From Clostridia bacterium (GTDB taxonomy: Bacteria; Bacillota; Clostridia; Lachnospirales; Anaerotignaceae), in NCBI GenBank assembly GCA_900757025.1, contig CAAEMG010000144.1:1-19554 (forward strand): a DNA stretch of 19,554 bases, written 5' to 3'. Shown here one piece after another: positions 13,526-19,554 of the stretch. The position numbers were made by a program, and so were the translations under genes. The notes below the pieces were generated by a model. The model had not been told where the DNA came from. It did not search any database and saw only the letters and a program-made list of their open reading frames with translations. Every line of letters begins with the position of its first letter. The stretch's first letter is position 1.

Positions 13526-15703
13526 ATGAAAATTATTAAACGAAGCGGCACCGAAGTTGGCTTTGACAAAAGCAAAATAACAGAGGCTATAAGCAAAGCA
13601 AACATGGAAGCTGTTGAAAGCGAAAGGCTTACAGAAGAGCAGATAGAAGAAATAACAGATAAAGTTGAAGAAATATGCCAAAGCAAAACATATACTCTTA
13701 ATGTTGAAGAAATTCAGGATTTGGTTGAAGACCAGATTATGGGAATGCAGGCTTTTTCTGTTGCAAGAAAATATATTACATATCGTTATAAAAGAGCCCT
13801 TGTTCGTAAATCAAATTCAACAGACCAGCAGATTCTTACTCTTATAGAATGCAACAACGAAGAAATTAAACAGGAAAACAGCAACAAAAACCCTGTTGTA
13901 AACAGCGTTCAGAGAGATTATATGGCAGGAGAAATAAGCAAAGACCTTACAAAAAGATTTCTTCTTCCGCCGGACATTGTAAGAGCACATGAAGAGGGAA
14001 TTATACATTTCCATGACGCAGACTATTTTGCACAGCATATGCACAACTGCTGCCTTGTAAATCTTGAAGATATGCTTCAAAACGGAACTGTAATAAGCGA
14101 AACAATGATTGAAAAGCCAAAGAGCTTTTCAACAGCCTGCAACATTGCAACACAGGCTATTGCACAAATTGCCAGCAGCCAGTATGGCGGACAGAGCATA
14201 ACTCTTTCCCATCTTGCGCCTTTTGTTGACGTAAGCAGAAAGAAACTCAGAAAAATAGTTGAAAAAGAATTTATAGCCGCAGGCCTTCCTTTAACAGACG
14301 AAAAGGTTGACGAAATAACAGAAATGCGTGTGCGTGAAGAAATAAACAGAGGCGTACAGATGATACAGTATCAGGTTATAACTCTTATGACTACAAACGG
14401 ACAGGCTCCTTTTGTTACTGTATTTATGTATCTTGATGAAGTTCCCGAAGGAAGAACAAGAGATGACCTTGCTCTTGTGATAGAAGAAATGCTTAAACAG
14501 AGAATTTTGGGTGTTAAAAACGAAAAAGGCGTTTATGTAACACCTGCTTTCCCTAAACTTATATATGTTCTTGAAGAAGACAATATGGAGCCGAACAGCA
14601 AGTATTATCATATTACGGAGCTTGCGGCAAGATGTACGGCAAAGAGAATGGTTCCCGACTATATTTCCGAAAAAATGATGAAACAGCTTAAAGTTGACAA
14701 AAACGGAGAAGGCCATTGCTATCCATGTATGGGCTGCCGCAGTTTCCTTACGCCGTATATTGACGAAAACGGAAAGCCTAAATATTACGGAAGATTTAAT
14801 CAGGGTGTTGTAACAATCAATCTTGTAGACGCTGCCTGCTCATCAGAAGGCGATATGGATAAGTTCTGGCAGATACTTGATGAAAGACTTGAACTTTGCA
14901 GAAGAGCCCTTATGTGCCGTCACGAAAGACTTAAAGGCACACTAAGCGATGTTGCACCTATTCTTTGGCAGCACGGTGCACTTTCAAGACTTAAAAAAGG
15001 CGAAACAATAGATAAACTTCTTTACGGCGGATATTCCACAATTTCACTTGGATATGCAGGTCTTTTTGAATGCACAAAATATATGACGGGAAAAAGTCAC
15101 ACAGATCCGGAGGCTACACCTTTTGCCCTTAAAGTTATGCAGAAACTTAACGATGCCTGTGCAAAATGGAGAAGTGAAACAAATATTGACTTCAGCCTTT
15201 ACGGAACACCTCTTGAGTCAACAACATATAAGTTTGCAAAATGCCTTCAGAAACGTTTCGGCATGATAAAAGGCGTTACAGACAAAAATTATATAACAAA
15301 CAGCTATCATGTTCATGTAACGGAAGAAATAGATGCTTTTTCAAAGCTTTCATTTGAGTCACAGTTCCAGAAACTTTCGCCGGGCGGAGCGGTAAGCTAT
15401 GTTGAAGTTCCGGATATGCAGAAAAATATCGATGCTGTTCTTGCTGTAATGCGCCATATATATGACAATATTATGTATGCCGAGCTTAACACAAAGAGCG
15501 ACTACTGTCAGGAATGTGGATATGACGGAGAAATGCAGATAGTAAGCGACGAACACGGAAAACTTGTATGGCAGTGCCCAAACTGCGGAAACACAGATGA
15601 ATCCAAAATGAATGTTGCAAGACGTACCTGCGGATATATAGGCACACAGTTCTGGAATCAGGGAAGAACACAGGAAATAAAAGAAAGAGTGCTTCATCTT
15701 TGA
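13526..15703 (+). CDS. nrdD: Anaerobic (class III) ribonucleoside-triphosphate reductase
   Basis: Reduces ribonucleoside triphosphates to deoxyribonucleotides without oxygen, using a glycyl radical. An ATP-cone allosteric domain occupies about residues 1-90 (MKIIKRSGTEVGFDKSKITEAI). The catalytic body follows, with MHNCCLVNLEDML and the active-site thiol region CYPCMGC. The C-terminus has the zinc-binding cysteines C661, C664, C684 and C687 and the radical loop RTCGYIGTQFWNQGR, with the radical predicted on G706. Its 725 residues are normal for the family. AGGGGG lies about nine bases before the ATG. The upstream region carries a promoter overlapped by NrdR-like boxes, so NrdR repression is likely. 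Its activase nrdG lies downstream, but separated by a 253-bp repeat element and a terminator, which is unusual because the pair is normally tightly linked. Confidence 0.97.
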   Translation: MKIIKRSGTEVGFDKSKITEAISKANMEAVESERLTEEQIEEITDKVEEICQSKTYTLNVEEIQDLVEDQIMGMQAFSVARKYITYRYKRALVRKSNSTDQQILTLIECNNEEIKQENSNKNPVVNSVQRDYMAGEISKDLTKRFLLPPDIVRAHEEGIIHFHDADYFAQHMHNCCLVNLEDMLQNGTVISETMIEKPKSFSTACNIATQAIAQIASSQYGGQSITLSHLAPFVDVSRKKLRKIVEKEFIAAGLPLTDEKVDEITEMRVREEINRGVQMIQYQVITLMTTNGQAPFVTVFMYLDEVPEGRTRDDLALVIEEMLKQRILGVKNEKGVYVTPAFPKLIYVLEEDNMEPNSKYYHITELAARCTAKRMVPDYISEKMMKQLKVDKNGEGHCYPCMGCRSFLTPYIDENGKPKYYGRFNQGVVTINLVDAACSSEGDMDKFWQILDERLELCRRALMCRHERLKGTLSDVAPILWQHGALSRLKKGETIDKLLYGGYSTISLGYAGLFECTKYMTGKSHTDPEATPFALKVMQKLNDACAKWRSETNIDFSLYGTPLESTTYKFAKCLQKRFGMIKGVTDKNYITNSYHVHVTEEIDAFSKLSFESQFQKLSPGGAVSYVEVPDMQKNIDAVLAVMRHIYDNIMYAELNTKSDYCQECGYDGEMQIVSDEHGKLVWQCPNCGNTDESKMNVARRTCGYIGTQFWNQGRTQEIKERVLHL

Positions 15704-15719
15704 TAGAAAAAATTAGGGC

Positions 15720-15972
15720 TTGACGAACTGATAAGACCTTGGGGACGTTGTCCCCAATACCCCTATGAACCTTTGAAAAGGTTCAATCCAAACTTTGATA
15801 AAAACCTTCCTCTGATAACAAAATGGATAGTTTTTATCAAAGTTTAGGTCAACCATTTTAGGAACCGCAAAGATGGATGCGGCGGCGCAGCCGTTTTGCG
15901 CAGCAAAATTCCTGAGCAAGAGAAGGGTTGCAGGGTGTGTGACAGAGTCCCACGGTCTTGTTAGTTCGTCAA
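15720..15972. repeat. MITE-like 253-bp element with terminal inverted repeats (copy A)
   Basis: It starts TTGACGAACTGATAAGACC (15720-15738), and its far end (15954-15972) is the inverse, TTGACGAACTAACAAGACC, matching at 17 of 19. Inside are a hairpin TTGGGGAC-gtt-GTCCCCAA (15739-15757), a hairpin GAACCTTT-GA-AAAGGTTC (15767-15784), a perfect 16-bp inverted repeat (15790-15805 with 15830-15845) and a GC-rich block with two GCGCAGC repeats. There is no credible coding frame. The right half recurs, about 88-91% identical in two blocks, at 16730-16915. No clear target duplication is visible. The element begins 16 bp after the nrdD stop and accounts for most of the 336-bp gap before nrdG. Confidence 0.75.
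15790..15845. repeat. Perfect 16-bp inverted repeat inside copy A
   Basis: AAACTTTGATAAAAAC (15790-15805) and GTTTTTATCAAAGTTT (15830-15845) are exact reverse complements around a 24-nt loop. The transcript would fold into a stable stem downstream of nrdD. Confidence 0.8.
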
Positions 15973-15989
15973 ATCAAAATATTTACAGC

Positions 15990-16019
15990 AAAAGGGGCTT
16001 GATTTTTCAAGCCTTTTTT
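15990..16019 (+). terminator. Rho-independent terminator between nrdD and nrdG
   Basis: GGCTTGA (15996-16002) pairs with TCAAGCC (16007-16013) around TTTT, extended by A/T pairs and followed by six Ts. It ends 20 bp before the nrdG start codon, so nrdG is reached only by readthrough or from a promoter I could not identify. Confidence 0.85.
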
Positions 16020-16039
16020 AAGCTGACGAGGTAATTATA

Positions 16040-16567
16040 ATGAACTACGGAGAAATTAAAAAATATGATATAGCCGATGGCCCCGGTGTAAGGGTAAGCC
16101 TTTTTGTTTCCGGCTGTACCCATTGCTGCGAGGGCTGTTTTAACAGCCAGACATGGGATTTTAATTTTGGAAAGCCTTTTACAGAAGAAACGGAAGAAGA
16201 AATATTAAAAGCCATGAGTCCAAGCCATATTTCGGGTTTTACTCTTTTGGGTGGAGAGCCTTTTGAGCCGCAGAATCAAAAAGTTATTGTTGAGCTTTTA
16301 AGAAAAATAAAAAAAGCCTATCCCGATAAAAATATATGGTGTTATACAGGGTATCTTTTTGACAGGGACTTATTAGGAGAAAGCAGAGCAAGATGTGAAT
16401 ATACAGACGAAATGCTTTCAATGATAGATGTGCTTGTTGACGGAGAATTTATTGCGGAAAAAAGAAACCTTATGCTTAATTTCAGAGGCTCGTCAAACCA
16501 GAGGATAATACTTGTTCAGCAGTCTTTAAAAGAAGAAAAGGTAGTGCTTTCCGAGCTGAATAATTAA
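16040..16567 (+). CDS. nrdG: Anaerobic ribonucleotide reductase-activating protein (radical SAM)
   Basis: A radical S-adenosylmethionine enzyme that installs the glycyl radical on NrdD. At 175 residues it is typical of the short NrdG type. The [4Fe-4S] ligands C26, C30 and C33 form the CX3CX2C motif (GCTHCCEGC). It is preceded by the DGPGVRVSLF segment and followed by the SAM-binding LLGGEPFEPQN motif. LVDGEF and NFRGSSNQR near the C-terminus are family-typical. GACGAGG lies eight bases before the ATG. The gene is separated from nrdD by the repeat element and a terminator, and is followed by its own strong terminator. Expression independent of nrdD, or through attenuated readthrough, is therefore likely. 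Confidence 0.95.
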   Translation: MNYGEIKKYDIADGPGVRVSLFVSGCTHCCEGCFNSQTWDFNFGKPFTEETEEEILKAMSPSHISGFTLLGGEPFEPQNQKVIVELLRKIKKAYPDKNIWCYTGYLFDRDLLGESRARCEYTDEMLSMIDVLVDGEFIAEKRNLMLNFRGSSNQRIILVQQSLKEEKVVLSELNN

Positions 16568-16597
16568 TGCGGGGATTTTTGTTCCCCGCATTTTTTA
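16566..16597 (+). terminator. Rho-independent terminator after nrdG
   Basis: AATGCGGGGA (16566-16575) pairs with TCCCCGCATT (16583-16592), followed by Ts. It is a strong GC-rich stem directly overlapping the stop codon region. Confidence 0.92.
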
Positions 16598-16672
16598 TGT
16601 CATTTTTTTAATTAAAAATATTTTGTTAAATTAGGTTTTGGCGAATAGTTTAATTGCTCAAAACTACAAACA

Positions 16673-16722
16673 TTTTGTCATGTTGAGTTTGCGGAATCTT
16701 CGTTTCGCTCAGAATGACAAAA
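16673..16722. repeat. 50-bp palindromic repeat of the GTCAT...ATGAC type
   Basis: TTTTGTCATGTTGAG (16673-16687) and CTCAGAATGACAAAA (16708-16722) are inverted arms matching at 13 of 15, around a 20-nt centre (TTTGCGGAATCTTCGTTTCG). Similar palindromes are scattered between genes in many bacterial genomes. It lies immediately left of repeat copy B, in the 356-bp gap between nrdG and ksgA. Confidence 0.55.
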
Positions 16723-16729
16723 TTTGAAT

Positions 16730-16915
16730 GTTTTTATCAAAGCTTAGGTCAAGCCTTTTAGGAAGTGCAAAGATAGATACGGCGGCAGCGAAGCTGTTCC
16801 CGAAGGGAATTTGTGAACCTGCCCGTAGGAAAATTCTTGACCAAGCAAAATTCCCAAGCAAGAGAAGGGTTGCAGGATGTGTGACAGCGTTCCACGGTTT
16901 TAATCAGTTAGTCAA
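16730..16915. repeat. Partial second copy of the dispersed repeat (copy B)
   Basis: 16730-16786 matches 15830-15886 at 50 of 57 bases, and 16845-16898 matches 15903-15956 at 49 of 54. Between these blocks copy B has 58 bases where A has 16. The right end, read on the minus strand, is TTGACTAACTGATTAAAACC, related to the ends of copy A. The left half of A is missing, replaced by the GTCAT palindrome region. The element ends 8 bp from the ksgA stop codon. Together with that palindrome it fills most of the nrdG-ksgA gap; no gene is supported here. Confidence 0.75.
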
Positions 16916-16923
16916 ATCAAGAT

Positions 16924-17799
16924 TTACCCATGTATTTTATCATAAATAATATTTGAAAGAGCCGCAAACTGTTCTACGGACAGAGCCTCGCCACGTATTC
17001 TTTCGTCAACGCCAAGCTCGGTAAGTGAGGCTGTAAGTTCTTCCTTTGAAAGATTAAGTTTTGCAAGATTGTTAAGTCCGTTTAAAAGAGTCTTTCTTCT
17101 TTGACCGAAAGCTGCTTTTATTATGCCAAACATAAGGTTTTCGTCTTTAACATTATATGCGTTTGCCTGTTTTATTTTCAGCGTTATAACGGCACTGTCT
17201 ACATTTGGGCGAGGCATAAAGCATCCCGGTGGAACAATGAAGTTTATTTCAGCATCGCTGTAATACTGTACAGCTGCCGTAAGAGCGCCATAGTCCTTTG
17301 TTTTGGGCTTTGCCTGCATTCTGTCGGCAACTTCTTTTTGCACCATAACGGTAATGCTTGTTACGTTCATTCTTCTTTCCAGAAGCTCCATAATTATAGG
17401 AGTTGTAATATAGTATGGAAGATTGGCAACAACTTTAATAGGCTTTCCGTTATTTTTTTCGGCTATAAGGGCGTTTATATCAAGTTTTAAAACGTCCTCG
17501 TTTATTATTTCAAGATTATCGTAGCCTGCAAGTGTTTCGGAAAGTATGGGAATAAGGTTTTTGTCTATTTCAACCGCAACAACTTTTCCCGCATTTTCTG
17601 CAAGATACTGTGTAAGACTTCCTATACCCGGCCCTATTTCCAAAACAAAATCATCTTTTGTTATGTCTGCCGCCTCAATTATGTTGTTTAAAACATTCTG
17701 GTCAATAAGAAAGTTCTGACCGAAATTCTTTTTGAAATAAAAATTGTTTTTTTCTATAATTTCCTTCGTCATGGAAGGAGTCGAAATTCTTTCTCTCAT
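16924..17799 (-). CDS. ksgA: 16S rRNA dimethyladenosine transferase KsgA (RsmA)
   Basis: Dimethylates two adjacent adenines near the 3' end of 16S rRNA (A1518 and A1519 in E. coli numbering) during small-subunit assembly. The 291-residue protein has KNFGQNFL (24-31), the SAM-binding loop EIGPGIGSLT (54-63), acidic VEID (76-79), NEDVL (100-104) and the catalytic NLPYY (126-130). The C-terminal domain contains FGQRRKTLLNGL and DERIRGEALS. The start at 17799 is preceded by AGGGTG overlapping the stop of the upstream gene. A later in-frame ATG (residue 10) has no RBS. It is co-transcribed with the membrane gene 4 bp upstream. No terminator is evident beyond the stop; repeat copy B starts there. 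Confidence 0.96.
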   Translation of the reverse strand: MRERISTPSMTKEIIEKNNFYFKKNFGQNFLIDQNVLNNIIEAADITKDDFVLEIGPGIGSLTQYLAENAGKVVAVEIDKNLIPILSETLAGYDNLEIINEDVLKLDINALIAEKNNGKPIKVVANLPYYITTPIIMELLERRMNVTSITVMVQKEVADRMQAKPKTKDYGALTAAVQYYSDAEINFIVPPGCFMPRPNVDSAVITLKIKQANAYNVKDENLMFGIIKAAFGQRRKTLLNGLNNLAKLNLSKEELTASLTELGVDERIRGEALSVEQFAALSNIIYDKIHG

Positions 17800-17803
17800 A
17801 TTT

Positions 17804-18307
17804 TCACCCTATACCTATGGCGTTTAAAAGACCGAAGGATAATATTGAAACTATTACTCCGGCGGTAAATACGCCTGCTGCTATTACAATAAACGATTTT
17901 TTTAAATCAAGCTCCAAAAGAGTTGCCACAAGAGCCCCTGTCCATGCGCCTGTTCCTGGAAGAGGAATGGCGACAAAGAGAAAAAGCCCCAAATATCCAA
18001 GTTCCTGAACCTGCTTGCTTCTGTTTAAAGCTCTTTTTTCAAAAAATAAAGCTATATTTTTGAAACGTGTTTTCTTTAGTATATTAAAAACTTTTCTTAT
18101 AGCAATAAGAACAAAAGGTATGGGCAGAAGATTGCCTATAAAAGAAATTGCAAAGGCAGGAGCAAGAGTAAGCCCCAAAGCATATGCGGCTATTATTCCT
18201 CCTCTTAATTCAAGAACGGGAAAAAGGGAAATTATAAAAACTATTGCCTCTTTTGAAATACTTCCGCTGAAAATACCTATAAAGAAATTAACCAAACTTT
18301 CAGCCAT
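17804..18307 (-). CDS. Small multidrug export family membrane protein
   Basis: A 167-residue integral membrane protein with four to five hydrophobic segments. It carries the hallmark motifs of the 'putative small multi-drug export protein' family: PVLELRGGIIAAYALG near residues 30-45 and AIPLPGTGAWTGAL near 112-126, resembling re-entrant loop motifs of small transporters. The family name comes from weak evidence and the true substrate is not known. AGGTTT lies upstream of the ATG at 18307. It is the first gene of a leftward two-gene operon with ksgA, driven by the promoter at 18339-18368. Confidence 0.85.
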   Translation of the reverse strand: MAESLVNFFIGIFSGSISKEAIVFIISLFPVLELRGGIIAAYALGLTLAPAFAISFIGNLLPIPFVLIAIRKVFNILKKTRFKNIALFFEKRALNRSKQVQELGYLGLFLFVAIPLPGTGAWTGALVATLLELDLKKSFIVIAAGVFTAGVIVSILSFGLLNAIGIG

Positions 18308-18338
18308 GCTAAAACCTCCGTTTTTAATACTGTTTTTA

Positions 18339-18368
18339 ATTATAGTAATTGTTTTATGTGTTTGTCAA
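18339..18368 (-). promoter_or_regulatory. Promoter of the leftward membrane protein-ksgA operon
   Basis: Reading leftward, TTGACA (18363-18368) is separated by 18 bp from a perfect TATAAT (18339-18344), about 30 bp before the start codon. Confidence 0.8.
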
Positions 18369-18450
18369 TCAGCATATTACAGACATGGCTTTCATACAAT
18401 AGATTTAAGATAATTTTAAAATAAATTTAAAAAAATTCGGAGGGAAACAA

Positions 18451-19410
18451 ATGACAGAGAGCCAATATAAAAAAAGAGTTTTGCCGCTGAAAAACGGCTT
18501 TGGCAGAAGTATGTGTGTTATAGCCGAGCAGGAAGGAACAACAACGGCTTTTTTAATAAAAAATGACGGACAAACACCGGTTTATGTTTACAAAAAAGAC
18601 GGCAAATATGAAGAAGGAAAAGCGGAAGAAGAAAAATATGAATTTTCGCAAACGGCAATAGATGATATATGCGCCGTTATATACGGCGGCTTTGAGCAAA
18701 CGGGAAAACCCCTTAAAACTGCTTTTGTGGGCTTCATAAACGAAGAATGTGAAATAAAACCTTTTGGAAACAGCGGAAAAAAAGAAGAAAAAATACAGGG
18801 AAAAAAGAAAGAACAGGAAATTCAAAAAGAGGAGAAAAAAGAGGAACACAAAGAAATTAAGCCACAAAATCTGAAAAAAACAAAGCCGATTGATGAAAAT
18901 AAAATTAAATATGCTCCCGTAATAGAGGAGTACGAAAAAATGAAAAAACAAGGCTCGGCACAAAACAATTTTAAGAAAATTATAGAGATTTTTTCAAAAG
19001 AAATGCAAAACATGGAAAAAAGCGGAGTGCTTGACAAAAAAGACGTTGAATACATAGAAACGGGAAAAACAGATAAAAGCAGTACAGACAGGCTTTTTGA
19101 AAGCCGGAAAAAAACAGAGCCTTTTAAAGACAGCGACTATGACTGGGTGGTTATAAATGCGGCGGATATGTGGCAGACGGAAATAAGCGACTGCAAATGT
19201 ATTATGAACCCAATGGTAATACTTTCTGAAATAAAGTATCATCATTTGGCACTGGGAAAAAACAAAGAAACAGGAAAATATGTTTTTGCCGTGCCGGAAA
19301 AGTTTTCCGAAAACGATAAAAAGACAGCAAAAAAATTGGGATTTAAAGATTTTTGGTTCTGCGAAAGAGAAAAATCGCCTTTCGGCTATTGGGTTATGGA
19401 CATTAAGTGA
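18451..19410 (+). CDS. Uncharacterised protein with a Lys/Glu-rich linker
   Basis: A 319-residue protein of unknown function with no signal peptide or membrane segment. An N-terminal domain (about 1-105) begins MTESQYKKRVLPLKNGFGRS. Residues 109-150 are a low-complexity charged linker made largely of Lys and Glu. A helical stretch follows (about 155-215), and then a compact C-terminal domain (about 226-319). That domain contains YDWVVINAADMW, NPMVILSEIKYHHLALG, KYVFAVPEKFSENDKKTAKKLGFKDFW and a terminal FGYWVMDI. The C-terminal pattern (return to 'GF..FW' then 'FGYW') resembles domains in other uncharacterised clostridial proteins, but I cannot name a family securely. A strong GGAGGG lies eight bases upstream. 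It is transcribed divergently from the small export protein gene, and no promoter of its own was clear. The repeat remnant follows its stop by 8 bp. Confidence 0.8.
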   Translation: MTESQYKKRVLPLKNGFGRSMCVIAEQEGTTTAFLIKNDGQTPVYVYKKDGKYEEGKAEEEKYEFSQTAIDDICAVIYGGFEQTGKPLKTAFVGFINEECEIKPFGNSGKKEEKIQGKKKEQEIQKEEKKEEHKEIKPQNLKKTKPIDENKIKYAPVIEEYEKMKKQGSAQNNFKKIIEIFSKEMQNMEKSGVLDKKDVEYIETGKTDKSSTDRLFESRKKTEPFKDSDYDWVVINAADMWQTEISDCKCIMNPMVILSEIKYHHLALGKNKETGKYVFAVPEKFSENDKKTAKKLGFKDFWFCEREKSPFGYWVMDIK

Positions 19411-19418
19411 GGTTTAAG

Positions 19419-19456
19419 TTGACTGACGGATTAAAAGCGTGATACGCTGCCACATG
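19419..19456. repeat. Degenerate end of the dispersed repeat (copy C)
   Basis: 19419-19438 reads TTGACTGACGGATTAAAAGC, matching the minus-strand end of copy B (TTGACTAACTGATTAAAACC) at 17 of 20. The similarity continues to about 19456, roughly 30 of 38 overall. It starts 8 bp after the preceding stop codon. Only this end of the element remains. Confidence 0.5.
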
Positions 19457-19491
19457 AAGTTTTGTTTTATAAAGCCTAAATTTCTTTTATC

Positions 19492-19520
19492 TTGTACAAA
19501 ATGGCGCAAAGCAGTATACT
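19492..19520 (+). promoter_or_regulatory. Promoter of the gene at the right edge
   Basis: TTGTAC (19492-19497), a 17-bp spacer and TATACT (19515-19520). It is followed by the RBS GCGGAGG (19538-19544) and an ATG at 19551. The segment TTGTACAAAATGG at 19492-19504 closely matches TTGCACAAAATGG at 1451-1463. Confidence 0.6.
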
Positions 19521-19550
19521 ATCTGTATAACTAATTTGCGGAGGTAACAA

Positions 19551-19554
19551 ATGA
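19551..19554 (+). CDS. Start of a gene cut off by the window edge
   Basis: ATG at 19551, six bases after GCGGAGG and about 30 bp downstream of a plausible -10 box. Only the start codon and one further base are visible, so the product cannot be named. Confidence 0.45.

Noticed and set aside
15713..15919. Minus-strand open frame of 68 codons inside copy A
   Set aside because: Non-coding structured repeat with hairpins; no RBS, and not preserved in copy B.
16728..16949. Plus-strand open frame of 73 codons within repeat copy B
   Set aside because: It lies within non-coding repeat sequence, and the homologous part of copy A does not keep the frame because of the 42-base length difference.
18015..18413. 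Plus-strand open frame opposite the small export protein gene
   Set aside because: Antisense to a gene with clear family motifs and its own promoter; the translation is low-complexity.
19436..19448. AGCGT-gat-ACGCT hairpin as terminator of the uncharacterised gene
   Set aside because: The stem is only 5 bp with no T-run, and it falls within the repeat remnant.

Overview
The window is AT-rich, with short intergenic gaps, strong AGGAGG-type ribosome binding sites and U-tailed terminators. Together with an oxygen-sensitive class III ribonucleotide reductase (nrdD/nrdG), this points to an anaerobic low-GC Firmicute of class Clostridia. The genus cannot be fixed from the sequence alone. There are 17 protein genes, 15 of them complete, and no tRNA, rRNA or CRISPR array.

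Region 1 (1-1387): the 3' end of a small membrane protein, then a membrane-anchored GGDEF diguanylate cyclase closed by a terminator. Region 2 (about 1487-10493): an apparent eight-gene transcription unit. It starts at a good sigma-A promoter and runs XRE regulator, PMCA-type Ca2+ P-type ATPase, rhomboid protease, YceG-family protein, TelA/YceH, TerD, a TerA-like TerD paralogue and a second TerD. It ends at a clear terminator. This is a Ter (tellurite/toxic anion/stress) system joined to a calcium pump and an intramembrane protease, and it is the most unusual part of the window.

Region 3 (10693-13130): dUTPase-like protein, a secreted protein with a copper-amine-oxidase-like stalk domain, and a membrane-anchored DUF218/SanA-YdcF protein, tightly packed and closed by a terminator. 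Region 4 (13131-16597): a 431-bp regulatory region with a promoter and two NrdR-box-like sites, then nrdD, a 253-bp inverted-repeat-bounded element, a terminator, nrdG and another terminator. Region 5 (16598-18368): repeat-derived sequence, then leftward ksgA and a small multidrug export family membrane protein, transcribed from a TTGACA/TATAAT promoter. Region 6 (18451-19554): an uncharacterised lysine/glutamate-rich protein, a remnant of the same repeat family, and the promoter, RBS and start codon of a gene cut off by the window edge.

Two observations stand out. One is the Ter operon combining XRE regulator, Ca2+ pump, rhomboid and Ter proteins, in which the YceG protein appears internally duplicated. 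The other is a repeat family whose three copies (15720-15972, 16730-16915, 19419-19456) each begin 8-16 bp after a stop codon with related TTGAC-containing ends.
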